From assembly GCA_949361645.1 (NCBI GenBank), contig OX442436.1:6798862-6862861 (forward strand): a stretch of 64,000 nt of DNA, written 5' to 3'. Every line of letters starts with the position of its first letter. Within the stretch, counting starts at the first letter, position 1. The stretch comes from Spongilla lacustris (taxonomy: Eukaryota > Porifera > Demospongiae > Spongillida > Spongillidae). This document shows, piece by piece, positions 43,001-52,600 of this stretch. The translations under genes and the position numbers were made by a program. The notes beneath the pieces were generated by a model. It saw only the letters and a program-made list of their open reading frames with translations. It searched no databases and was not told where the DNA came from.

Positions 43001-43528
43001 GTGGCAAGGGATTACCTTCTTCAAAACTGTTCAGACTGGCAGTGGGCAGTGGCTTGGCTTAGAAAAAAGGTTTGAAGTGTGGGTGTGACCCTCATGGGGG
43101 AGAAAGCGTGGGAGGAAGTGAGGGTATGACCCCCTGGGGGAGGAAGTGTTGGTATGACCCCCTGGGGGAGGAAGTGTGGGTATGACCCCCTGGGGGAGGA
43201 AGCGTGGGTATTGCTTGTGAATGCATTCCTTCCATCTCTGGTATGTCACATGTTTGCAGCTGCAGTCTGCAGAATATTCATGGCCCCACCCATCCGTGTC
43301 CAATGAATCTTCTACTTCCAGAACCTTCCAGAGGACTATTAGTGCACAGGTAGGGCTTCTTTCATTACCAGTGAGGTCATCTTTCTGTACCAACAGGACA
43401 CACTAGAAGAGGCTAACGCATTGTTGAATGAGTTAGAGGCATGTGACCTTAGACAGGCTCCGCCCACTGTGGCTGCTAGCTCACGTGGTGACGGTGAAAA
43501 CTCACAGCAGGACAGAGTGGAAGGCTAA
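23027..43528 (+). CDS. USP24: Ubiquitin carboxyl-terminal hydrolase 24, about 52 exons
   Basis: About 2601 residues (human USP24 about 2620); all joins keep frame. Exons: 23027-23735, 24079-24152, 24201-24344, 25249-25356, 25410-25445, 25505-25573, 26149-26451, 27494-27614, 27786-27889, 28038-28145, 28205-28300, 28705-28866, 29025-29108, 29196-29260, 29462-29481, 29539-29579, 29835-29966, 30022-30219, 30352-30396, 30451-30659, 30717-30891, 31184-31282, 31889-32002, 32165-32188, 32874-33200, 33253-33446, 33862-34072, 34292-34465, 34560-34959, 36588-36767, 36840-37090, 37537-37656, 37707-37747, 38270-38396, 38744-38797, 38875-39096, 39395-39514, 39867-40030, 40121-40278, 40338-40669, 40731-40825, 41012-41125, 41184-41283, 41346-41465, 41815-41907, 41957-42199, 42262-42378, 42434-42499, 42693-42937, 42994-43069, 43260-43349, 43397-43528. 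Domains: N-terminal UBA (residues 1-45), YELESRV and [12 protein letters not shown], helical-repeat scaffold, ubiquitin-like part ([14 protein letters not shown] to [17 protein letters not shown]), USP catalytic domain, then C-terminal scaffold ending [20 protein letters not shown]. The enzyme removes ubiquitin in the cytosol and nucleus. The 20-nt exon at 29462 and the undivided exon at 42693 are the least certain pieces. Confidence 0.92.
23736..24010. repeat. Minisatellite at the 5' end of USP24 intron 1, carrying donor copies
   Basis: A G-rich ~30-bp unit repeated about eight times. Each unit includes GAAGGTAAGG, the same sequence as the real exon 1 junction (GAAG|GTAAGG at 23735/23736). 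The array therefore holds a row of good-looking 5' splice sites right after the true one. Confidence 0.93.
24623..24820. repeat. 11-bp minisatellite in USP24 intron 3
   Basis: About 18 copies of CCACTGTATA followed by G or A. Open minus-strand frames over it are spurious. Confidence 0.95.
24895..25235. repeat. 24-bp minisatellite in USP24 intron 3
   Basis: About 13 copies of a unit containing CCCCTCCCCTTAACACCAGC. It ends 14 bp before the exon 4 acceptor, and every unit has a pyrimidine-rich stretch followed by CAG-like ends. Confidence 0.93.
25575..26130. repeat. 17-bp minisatellite filling USP24 intron 6
   Basis: About 32 copies of GCCCACCTCTATATGCT or GCCCACCTCTATATGGT. It starts a few bases after the donor (25573|25574) and ends 19 bp before exon 7, so almost the whole intron is repeat. 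Confidence 0.97.
26640..27493. repeat. Minisatellite at the 3' end of USP24 intron 7, carrying acceptor copies
   Basis: Imperfect units built of CCCTAACTTTTAGCACTAAC and CACTGGCACTAACCATTAAC. The unit core CCCTAACTTTTAG is the same as the true acceptor of exon 8 (CCCTAACTTTTAG|GTTG at 27493/27494), so about 20 copies of the 3' splice site precede the real one. Confidence 0.92.
27963..28037. repeat. GT microsatellite before USP24 exon 10
   Basis: A GT run up to the acceptor TGTGTAG at 28037; there is little or no pyrimidine tract, which is unusual for a used acceptor. Confidence 0.9.
28320..28690. repeat. 27-bp minisatellite in USP24 intron 11
   Basis: About 14 copies of a unit containing CTATGGCCACCTGATCACCC with variants GACCACC and GAACACC. 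Confidence 0.95.
29640..29822. repeat. 20-bp minisatellite in USP24 intron 16
   Basis: About nine copies of CCTCCACTCCCATCTACACC, ending next to the exon acceptor at 29834. Confidence 0.95.
30945..31165. repeat. 27-bp minisatellite in USP24 intron 21
   Basis: About eight copies containing CTTAACCCTCCACCTCC followed by CACTATCAC or TACTATTATG. Confidence 0.93.
31283..31775. repeat. Minisatellite at the 5' end of USP24 intron 22, carrying donor copies
   Basis: Units of about 20-24 bp containing GGGGTGAGTGTGCTGGGG. They copy the true junction ATGG|GTGAGTGTGCTGGGG at 31282/31283, giving roughly twenty GTGAGT donors in a row. Confidence 0.92.
32277..32688. repeat. 31-bp pyrimidine minisatellite in USP24 intron 24
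   Basis: About 13 copies of a CT-only unit containing CCTTCTCTTCCCCTCCCTCT. Open frames on both strands over it are spurious. Confidence 0.95.
32755..32840. repeat. 10-bp repeat in USP24 intron 24
   Basis: Copies of GGTGTACAGG and GGTGTCCAGG, each with CAGG. Confidence 0.85.
33450..33826. repeat. TGTGTGCA-type microsatellite in USP24 intron 26
   Basis: Interrupted GTGTGCAT repeats starting just after the donor at 33447. It makes long false frames on both strands (Cys/Val/His-rich and Thr/His-rich). Confidence 0.95.
34098..34245. repeat. C/T-rich repeat in USP24 intron 27
   Basis: Two ~65-bp copies of a CCCCTCTCC-rich segment each ending CTCTCTCCTG. Confidence 0.8.
34950..35925. repeat. 29-bp minisatellite spanning the USP24 exon 29 donor, about 33 copies
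   Basis: The unit contains GCCTCAGGGGTATGTGGTAC and is nearly perfect over its whole length. The first unit overlaps the end of exon 29: coding GGC CTC AGG G then GT at 34960. Every unit thus repeats the last ten or so exonic bases plus the donor. Because 29 is not a multiple of 3 and the unit holds a TAG, use of an internal donor would usually break the frame. Confidence 0.97.
35926..36587. other. Unique part of USP24 intron 29
   Basis: AT-rich unique sequence with no repeat or coding signal, leading to the acceptor CACTGTAG at 36587. Confidence 0.7.
37092..37215. repeat. GTGTGCAT-type microsatellite in USP24 intron 31
   Basis: Same type of interrupted repeat as at 33450-33826, again beginning directly at the donor (37091). 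Confidence 0.9.
37745..38075. repeat. 28-bp minisatellite in USP24 intron 33
   Basis: About 12 copies of a unit containing GATGGGCTGAGGTGTGGGGG, starting at the donor AGAG|GTATGG (37747). Confidence 0.95.
38405..38575. repeat. GGTAAGGTGAAGGGGAGGAG repeat in USP24 intron 34
   Basis: About six copies of a GGTAAGG-containing unit close to the donor at 38397. Confidence 0.9.
38620..38743. repeat. CA/CATACA microsatellite before USP24 exon 35
   Basis: Interrupted CA repeat running up to the acceptor ACATACAG at 38743. Confidence 0.9.
39140..39390. repeat. 33-bp pyrimidine minisatellite before USP24 exon 37
   Basis: About seven copies of a unit containing TCCTCCTGCTTTCCCCTCCT, ending at the acceptor tract CCCTCTCAG (39394); in effect a repeated polypyrimidine tract. 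Confidence 0.95.
40845..40965. repeat. 36-bp repeat, 3 copies, in USP24 intron 41
   Basis: Three near-perfect copies containing GATGTGAGGGGAGGTGGCAT. Confidence 0.95.
41468..41735. repeat. 16-bp minisatellite in USP24 intron 44
   Basis: About 16 copies of TTAGCACATCCTCACA with CTT/CCT variants; it begins two bases after the donor. Confidence 0.95.
42760..42813 (+). other. USP24: Possible in-frame 54-nt intron in USP24
   Basis: Within the exon at 42693-42937 the segment starts GTGTTT and ends CACCACAG, is 54 nt (18 codons) and has no stop. Removing it joins KYQP to TFAPCN in frame; keeping it adds a hydrophobic stretch ([10 protein letters not shown]...) that the vertebrate protein lacks. 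Its length matches other small introns here. I favour an intron. Confidence 0.5.
43085..43210. repeat. 28-bp minisatellite in USP24 intron 50
   Basis: About four copies containing GACCCCCTGGGGGAGGAAGT, each with a small internal palindrome CCCCCTGGGGG. Confidence 0.9.
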
Positions 43529-43687
43529 TGAAATTATTATTAGTTATTAGTGTTTATTTGTAATACTTTTGTTGCTATATGTATTGTGTTTGATATATTA
43601 TGCATAATTATATGTCGGATTACTGGATTCCATCCTCGTACCCAGGCTTGTAAGGTGGGGCGGGGCGAGCGTTGCACTGTGGTTAAA

Positions 43688-46600
43688 ATGGTAGTACGTT
43701 TTCCTAAGTTGCTGGCGGTGGTTGTTTTTGTGGTTTGTAACAAGCAGCCTTACATTTACGGACAAGGTACGGCTGCGTGTGTGAGTTTTGTATGACAAGT
43801 CGCTTATTTTCAGTGTTGTAAGCATTGCAATTGGTACATACATGTACATATAGATGCTTGTGATGTTATCGTTCAATCAGTACTGTCCGCGACAATTAAA
43901 AAAGTGTACGGACAAATGTATGCCGACCTACATATATACTTGTACTCCCGCCGATATCCTTAGGTTCGTTCGAAGTTCTCGTTGATCCTTCGGCTGTTAT
44001 ATTAAGTATCAATGAAAAAACCCAGTTGAATTGCAGTGCTGCATTAAATGCTTCACTCAGCGACGACCAAATGCAGTGGTTGAAGAATGGAGAAGTGATC
44101 GCAAATACATCAACTCTTCAGGTCACTGTTAACAACGGCACCTCTGATGGAGGCACATACACATGTGTTGTGACAAATGCTGCAGGCAATGGAAGTGCTA
44201 GTGCTACCTTGTATGTGCGCCCAACCTTCATCACTCAACCCAGTGACACACTAGCTGTGGTGAATGACACTGTGACTTTGGTGTGTGAGGCAGAGGCTTT
44301 CCCTCCTCCCCAGTACATGTGGGAGCACATAGGAGGCAATCTAACAGGAAAAGGTTATGTATCAGGTATAAACAGCAACAGATTGGTATTAAGTGGAGTG
44401 ATGTTTGGAGATGAAGGAAGCTACAGATGCACTGTTACATCAAATGGTACAATGATAACATCCAGAACAGCCATTTTAACTTGTGAGTTGCATAATTATT
44501 TGCAATGTGTAATGTTGTTAGATAGTTAAATAACTTAGTTCCTCATGATGTTTCCCCTCTATGCTTCCCTCAAAGATAGGGTTATTTATTATAGTTTGTG
44601 CGATATGTACGCTGAACTCAATTGATATCTTTAACTTGTACTGAGCTGTGTGTAATAGGGAAAACGATTTAGGGTCTTGGAAGAAGGGATTACTAACACA
44701 TCTGGAAGTGTATCACTGTTTTTCTATCATCCATTAAATGAGTAGGTGCCAAATTAAGGTTCAATTAAATGTGGAAGTGTCTAATACGATTTATGTAGGA
44801 CTGTGCAATATTCATTTGTACTTGAGTTAATGCCATTATGCCTCAGGACAAGCTCAGGAATATCACTTGTGTGTGAAATTAATGACTACAATCAATTTAC
44901 ATCCCGACTTAAGGCTGTCATAACTATTTCCCTCTTTGCTGCTTTAGCCAGCTTCAATGAGCTACACAGTGTAAAAAGATAATTTCCCTCTCTCCTCCAC
45001 TGCCCCATTTGGGAGCAAAATGGGTGAAAAGGATTCTATAGAAGGACCAATTTTGAATGAGTGTCATAGTTATTACTTAATTGTTTTGTATGGTTCCATT
45101 TCAATTGTTTTTTTTTTCCCCCTTTTCAGTGTCCCCATCCAATGGTGTCACCATTTCATCATCACTTATTGTAAACATTACTACAACTGTCATTTTGAAC
45201 TGTTCTGGTCTGGGGGGACCTGGTAACACCTATGAGTGGTCCACTGGTCAGAATACATCAACTCTTCAAGTCACTGTTATCAATGGCACCTCTGATGGAG
45301 GCACATACACATGTGTTGTGTCAAATGCTGCAGGCAATGGAAGTGCTAGTGCTACCTTGTATGTACTTCCAACCTTCATCACTCAACCCAGTGACACACT
45401 AGCTGTGGTGAATGACACTGTGACTTTGGTGTGTGAGGCAGAGGCTTTCCCTCCTCCCCAGTACATGTGGGAGCACATAGGAGGCAATCTAACAGGAAAA
45501 GGTTATGTGTCAGGGATAAGCAGCAACAGATTGGTATTAAGTGGAGTGATGTTTGGAGATGAAGGAAGCTACAGATGCACTGTTACGTCAAATGGTACAA
45601 TGATAGCATCCAGAACAGCCATTTTAACTCGTAAGTGGTGTAATATTTTATAATGTGTAATGTTGTTAGATAGTCAAATTACTAATTTACTATTGCATGG
45701 GTGTGAATACAATAATAACTTCTGGAATAACTACATTCAATATGTAAGTGAGGGGTCCCAATCATGAAGAATGTACTTACAAGATTCCTCATGATGTATT
45801 GGTAGGTTGCCACAATGTGCAGTGTGCTCCCCTCAAAGGTGGGATGTCACTCTATGCTTCCCTCAAAGAAAGGGTTATTTGTTATAGTTTGTGTAGTGTG
45901 AGTATATGCCCTGATATCTTTAACTGGTAGATCTACTGAGCTTGGTGGAGTGGAAAAGATTAAGGGATTGAGATTTTATTTTATGGAGACTTAATGTAGA
46001 GGCATCCATTTAGTGGAATTGATTACACATTGCTGTTTTTCAATCATTCAGTAGGTAGTGAATTGAAACCTACTCTAGTTAAATACTAATGCTTATTTAA
46101 GTATTTACTTCAACAGTTAAAGAGGGGAAAGATTATGACAGCCTAGAGTTTAGATGAGTGGTTGAGCTTTGTACAAAAAAATTCCTGTAGTCATTAATTT
46201 TACACCAAGTATTATTCCTAAGTTTGCCCTGACACAATAGCATGACATAGTAGCCTTAACTGACAACTTTAATGAGCTATATGTACAGTATAAGAAGATG
46301 TAATATTTCCCTTTCCCTGCCCCACCATCACACTATTATAATGTTGTGAGCAAGGTGGGATGAGTGAAAAGCATTCCGCTGTAAGTCGACCAATTTTGGA
46401 TGGCATGTGACAGCTTTTAGCTGGTTGGGGTTAAAGAGTGTATCCTAAACTGTATTTCAATTTCATTTTCTCCTTTTTCAGTGTCCCCATCAAATGGTGT
46501 TAGTATCACTTCATCATCACTTATTGCAAACATTACTACATCTGTCATTTTGAACTGTTCTGGTCTGGGGGGACCTGGTAACACCTATGAGTGGTCCTCT

Positions 46601-49600
46601 GGTCAGAATACATCAACTCTTCATATCACTGTTAACAACGGCACCTCTGATGGAGGCACATACACATGTGTTGTGACAAATGCTGCAGGCAATGGAAGTG
46701 CTAGTGCTACCTTGTATGTGCGCCCAACCTTCATCACTCAACCCAGTGACACACTAGCTGTGGTGAATGACACTGTGACTTTGGTGTGTGAGGCAGAGGC
46801 TTTCCCTCCTCCCCAATACATGTGGGAGCACATAGGAGGCAATCTAACAGGAAAAGCTTATGTATCAGGGATAAGCAGCAACAGATTGGTATTAAGTGGA
46901 GTGATGTTTGGAGATGAAGGAAGCTACAGATGCACTGTTGCATCAAATGGTACAATGATAACATCCAGAACAGCCATTTTAACTTGTGAGTTGTGTACTA
47001 TTTTGTAAAAAATTATATTGAGGATAAAGAAGAATGGTGGCATATTATGCATGTATTTGAATGAATCTTGGTCTCTGGTTTTGGTGTCATTACAGCATCA
47101 TTCGTTCATAAGATATAGCATATTTTTTAGGATGCACACAGTAGTGTTAAAAAGCATCCTTTCCATTCCTTTTCAGTGTCCCCATCAAATGGTGTTAGTA
47201 TCACTTCATCATCACTTATTGCAAACATTACTACAACTGTCCTTTTGAACTGTTCTGGTCTGGGGGGACCTGGTAACACCTATGAGTGGTCCTCTGGTCA
47301 GAATACATCAACTCTTCAAGTCACTGTTAACAACGGCACCTCTGATGGAGGCACATACACATGTGTTGTGACAAATGCTGCAGGCAATGGAAGTGCTAGT
47401 GCTACCTTGTATGTGCGCCCAACCTTCATCACTCAACCCAGTGACACACTAGCTGTGGTGAATGACACTGTGACTTTAGTGTGTGAGGCAGAAGCTTTCC
47501 CTCCTCCCCAGTACATGTGGGAGCACATAGGAGGCAATCTAACAGGAAAAGGTTATGTGTCAGGGATAAGCAGCAACAGATTGGTATTAAGTGGAGTGAT
47601 GTTTGGAGATGAAGGAAGCTACAGATGCACTGTTGCATCAAATGGTACAATGATAACATCCAGAACAGCCATTTTAACTTGTGAGTTGTGTACTATTTTG
47701 TAAAAAATTATATTGAGGATAAAGAAGAATGGTGGCATATTATGCATGTATTTGAATGAATCTTGGTCTCTGGTTTTGGTGTCATTACAGCATCATTCGT
47801 TCATAAGATATAGCATATTTTTTAGGATGCACACAGTAGTGTTAAAAAGCATCCTTTCCATTCCTTTTCAGTGTCCCCATCAAATGGTGTTAGTATCACT
47901 TCATCATCACTTATTGCAAACATTACTACAACTGTCCTTTTGAACTGTTCTGGTCTGGGGGGACCTGGTAACACCTATGAGTGGTCCTCTGGTCAGAATA
48001 CATCAACTCTTCAAGTCACTGTTAACAACGGCACCTCTGATGGAGGCACATACACATGTGTTGTGACAAATGCTGCAGGCAATGGAAGTGCTAGTGCTAC
48101 CTTGTATGTGCGCCCAACCTTCATCACTCAACCCAGTGACACTCTAGCTGTGGTGAATGACACTGTGACTTTAGTGTGTGAGGCAGAAGCTTTCCCTCCT
48201 CCCCAGTACATGTGGGAGCACATAGGAGGCAATCTAACAGGAAAAGGTTATGTGTCAGGGATAAGCAGCAACAGATTGGTATTAAGTGGAGTGATGTTTG
48301 GAGATGAAGGAAGCTACAGATGCACTGTTGCATCAAATGGTACAATGATAACATCCAGAACAGCCATTTTAACTTGTAAGTTGCTACGTATAATATAAAG
48401 ATGAATTAAGTGAGGATACACAATCCCTAATTGGTAAATAGAACTGCACACAAAATGCACATCTTTGATATGTCATTAGCTTGCATAATAGATTTCATGA
48501 ATGTCATTAGAACGTGAGTTTTTCCCCCATCAAAGTGGAAGGCAAAAACGGTCAGTTTAGTTCAAGTAGCTTTCGGGACTGCTATCCTGGAGCTGCAATT
48601 ATATACGAAGGTATTGCTGTTAGGTCAGGAAAGGGACCTACTGTAGGTGCAGTATTGACATGTAGTATAAGTTCCTTTAGATATGCATAAAACAAGCGTT
48701 TCTAGTAGAGCTATGTCCAAGTTGTGTTTACCATGCACGGAGCACAATGATTAGCTAGCATAGAGGTGTGGGAACACGTTGTACATATATCATGCATTAC
48801 CTTAAGTGAGAATAATCCTGCATTAACTGAAAGCTATTTTTATGATTGTACTGGGCTAACCCTCATGGCTAACCCATGTATGTTTTTTGTTATTCTATAA
48901 TAATAATAATAATAAAATTTTGACAATTAAACAGCAATACATACACTAATTATTTTAAAAACACACAACACAAGTTACAAGTTAGCGGTGTCCTGGAAGG
49001 ACACAGAATGGGACAGCAGAGCTCTAACATTTGCCCTGACCAGGGTCAAGCTGAGTCTTCCATATAGGCTAGAAATGGCTTGGGGCTTAGACTTGTGGCC
49101 AGGTAAGAAGTCAATTGTACCAAGTGTTGCCACTTGTGGCCAGGTAAGAAGTCAATTGTACCAAGTGTTGCCTAGCTTCAGTCCCCCAACACCCATATGT
49201 TTCCACAGCTAGTGGGACACACTTCCAACCAAGTTAATTGCATTTTCCGGCCTAATTGGCACTGTACTTTCGCTGTTCTTTTTTTTTTTTTGCATAATGT
49301 GATCTTAATACATATATGTACAGCATATAATGCACATAATAATAACACGCATTAATATAATTAACATTCATGAAGGGGATTATGGGAGCATCTCAGCAGG
49401 ATGGCTCTAGCATTCTGCCGCATTAACGTGACACCCATCAGGCATTATTATTATTATTAAAAAATATGCACATAATAATAATATTACATAATAATAATTA
49501 TAATACACACACATAGGTTACACATACATGTATACACCCCCTTAAAATACTAAATTGTCCTTTTGACCCTGGCATTGGCTTGGACGAGGGTGAAGTTTAG

Positions 49601-52600
49601 CCTGCCATATATTAGCCAAAACTTGACTCTTGTGGCAGGAAGAAGTGGTGGCAATGCAGGATGCGAGGCAGGAGAAGGTCGTGTGAGCTTCTTTGCCCCA
49701 GTTACCATAAGTCTCCACGGCGAGTGGGACACAAACCCACCCCAACTCAGAGCCGGCACTGGGGGTCCTCAAGTGCTTTTGCCCCCACTGACATGCTTGC
49801 CTCTGGAAGAATGGAGACAGACAAGGGGGATGTGATGGTCACATCAAAGGCCGCATGCCTTCCTCTGCCCCAATCCAATGCAAGTATGTCAGCTGGGCGA
49901 GTAAGGCTGTGATCAGGTGTGAGACCACTGCCTTTCTCCACCCTCACCACCTGGTGGGCAAGGCAGCAGAATACCAGCACCAGATCTCTCAGGCGATTGT
50001 GGCGAGAGACCACATCGCCACCATGCTTGCAAGTGGCAGTGTGATTTCCAAGCCGATCAAGTGCCGTATCTGGACACAAAGAGCACGAGGTTTCTCTGGC
50101 AGTATCCACCCCTAACCACCATTTGACTGCTGTCTGCAACTAATTGGGGTCAAGTTAGAGGTCCTGTCCTGTGGCCGGAGTGACTAATAGCCAAGATGAA
50201 GCATGTGGAGCTGACATAGATAGAAGATGAGCCCTGACTGCAAATGTAGATGCCTCGAAAAGTAATGAGAATTGACGATCCTCTATTTTCTGGGAGAGTG
50301 CTCTCTGCTGCTTGGGTGATGCCAATATGGAGGCCACAGTGACTACCTCAGATGGGGAAACAATACTGTTGAAAATCTCAACCGTGTAAGAAAGGCGCTT
50401 GTGTTCCATATTACCAAAACCTGAAGAACAAAGAGAGGCAATGTAGGCAGCCGAAAAGTGGTGAAAAACTGAGTGCAGTCCCAAACCACCATGACTTAAA
50501 CTAAGTTGAGCCTGCTGCAACGTCAACTCAGCTGTTGGGACTGCAGTACACTGTGCAAAGCACTCTTAACATCTGCATCCAATAGTTGCAGAGGGTCAGA
50601 GGCTAGACTAGGATGTGTTGCTCTAGTCAAATGAACCAACTTACAATAACCTCAACACATCCACAAGAGAATTAGAGCAACCTGAGGATCAAAGCAAGAA
50701 AATTCTACCAGTCTTGACAATAACTTGTAGACAATAACTTCATGGCCTCAGTGCGCTTGGAGGCAATATAACTGGTGTGCACTGAAAAGGTAGTCACTAA
50801 TTGGGGCACCAAGGATGACAAGGTGGGGCACATGAGAGATCTTCATACCTGATGGGAACATGTTGGTGTCATTGTGGCTGAAAAGCTCACATTTAGAGAA
50901 GTTTATTTGCAGGCCAAGTGGTGGTCCAAGTGTTCCTATTAAAAATACATGTAGAGCACGGAGAACGGCTGATTTCTTACCTGCTAGTACACCATCATCT
51001 AGAAACCAAGCATTAAAAAGCAGTGCAAGGCATTCATCATCTGGGTCAATGGCCACTGTGACCATTTATCCTGTTTATCCTGTATGAATATTATTATTAT
51101 TATTTAAAAATCGACTTGGTCGACTTTTGCCTGTATAATTATTATTGCTACAATTTAAAAATAGTAAAAATAAAAATAAAAATAATTAAACCATTACTAG
51201 TTAGATAATAGTCATTATTTTTTGATTTGTATATATATTTAATAACGATACACTATCATGAACTGCCTATAGTTAATGCAAAACACATCTGGTGAGTATG
51301 GCAGTGGCATTGGCCCTTACTAGATGGAGATTGAGCCTGCCGTAGAAGTCTCCAAGGATGGTCGACTTGGGCCTGCATGTTAGAGTGGCAAGCCGTGATG
51401 CCAGCTGAGAGAAGGCTTCAATAACTTCATTTCCCCATGCACCCAATGTCTCAGCTACCAGGGGAACACACAACCAGCCGAGTTCTTTGCATTTTGGATC
51501 ATTGGCCTTGTGCTTTCTGCCTTCAGTGGCTAGGGCAGCTGATCCTGAAAACACTCCCGCTTCCATATATAATGATCTTTTTACAAATACTTACATATTA
51601 CTTATTAAACACATGGTTAACTGAACACACATACAACCTACTACCTAACATGCACAACTAACAAAACTTAAACATAGTCCAATACTGGGCAGAATGCTGG
51701 TATAGTCCTAGAGAGTATGGCTCTGGCATATTATTATGAATTATAATTATACTCACAACTATTTATAAAAAGCACTACGATTAAAAGTCACAAGATGTGG
51801 TTGGTGGGACCATAATTAATCTAATGATAAAAACCTGATGTATGTGTATAAGTATGTAATATTATTCCAAGTTTTTATTATTAGATGGGACAGTGTCCAG
51901 CAAAATCGGGCTTGTGGGGTTATAATACTATCACTATAAAAATTGCACGTTGTACTAAACAACACATCTTCGCGACGATACTAATTTTTCCTTTCAAATT
52001 TCGTACACTTGTTCCCACACCATTTCTCTATGTGAAAATCGATTTTTGTGATCTACACATTTTCCGTGCCGTGGATACAACAATCGTTAACCCCGCGGGC
52101 TAGAATTCCTCATTTCTCCACGTGCGAGTGTTGAAAACGCGTTAAATTCGGGTTGTACATAGAGGAGTCCTGTAGCTATTGATTTGTTCTGTTCGTTAGT
52201 TTCTATATCATCCATTACGGAGATACAGTAGAACAAACTACGGGCACGTTTTCCCGCTTGATTCGCGCCAATGATTTTGGCAAATCGCGTCCCGCTCAGT
52301 GAATGGGAAGGCGGTTAATATATCATTGGCGCGAATCAAGCGGGAAAATGTGCCTGTAGTTTGCTCAACTGTATCTCCGTAACGGATGATATAGAAATTA
52401 ACGAACAGAACAAATCAATAGCTACAGGACTCCTCTATGCATACTCCGAATTTGACACGTTTTCAACACTCGTAGGTGGAGAAATGTGGATTTCTAACCC
52501 GCGGGGTTAACGATTGTTGTATCCACGGCACGGAAAATGTGTAGATCACAAAAATCGATTTTCACACAGAGAAATGGTGTGGAAACATGTGTACGAAATT

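Noticed and set aside
46734..46964. Conserved 76-codon minus-strand frame repeated behind several Ig exons
   Set aside because: It is the antisense shadow of the conserved second Ig domain and is conserved only because the sense strand is.
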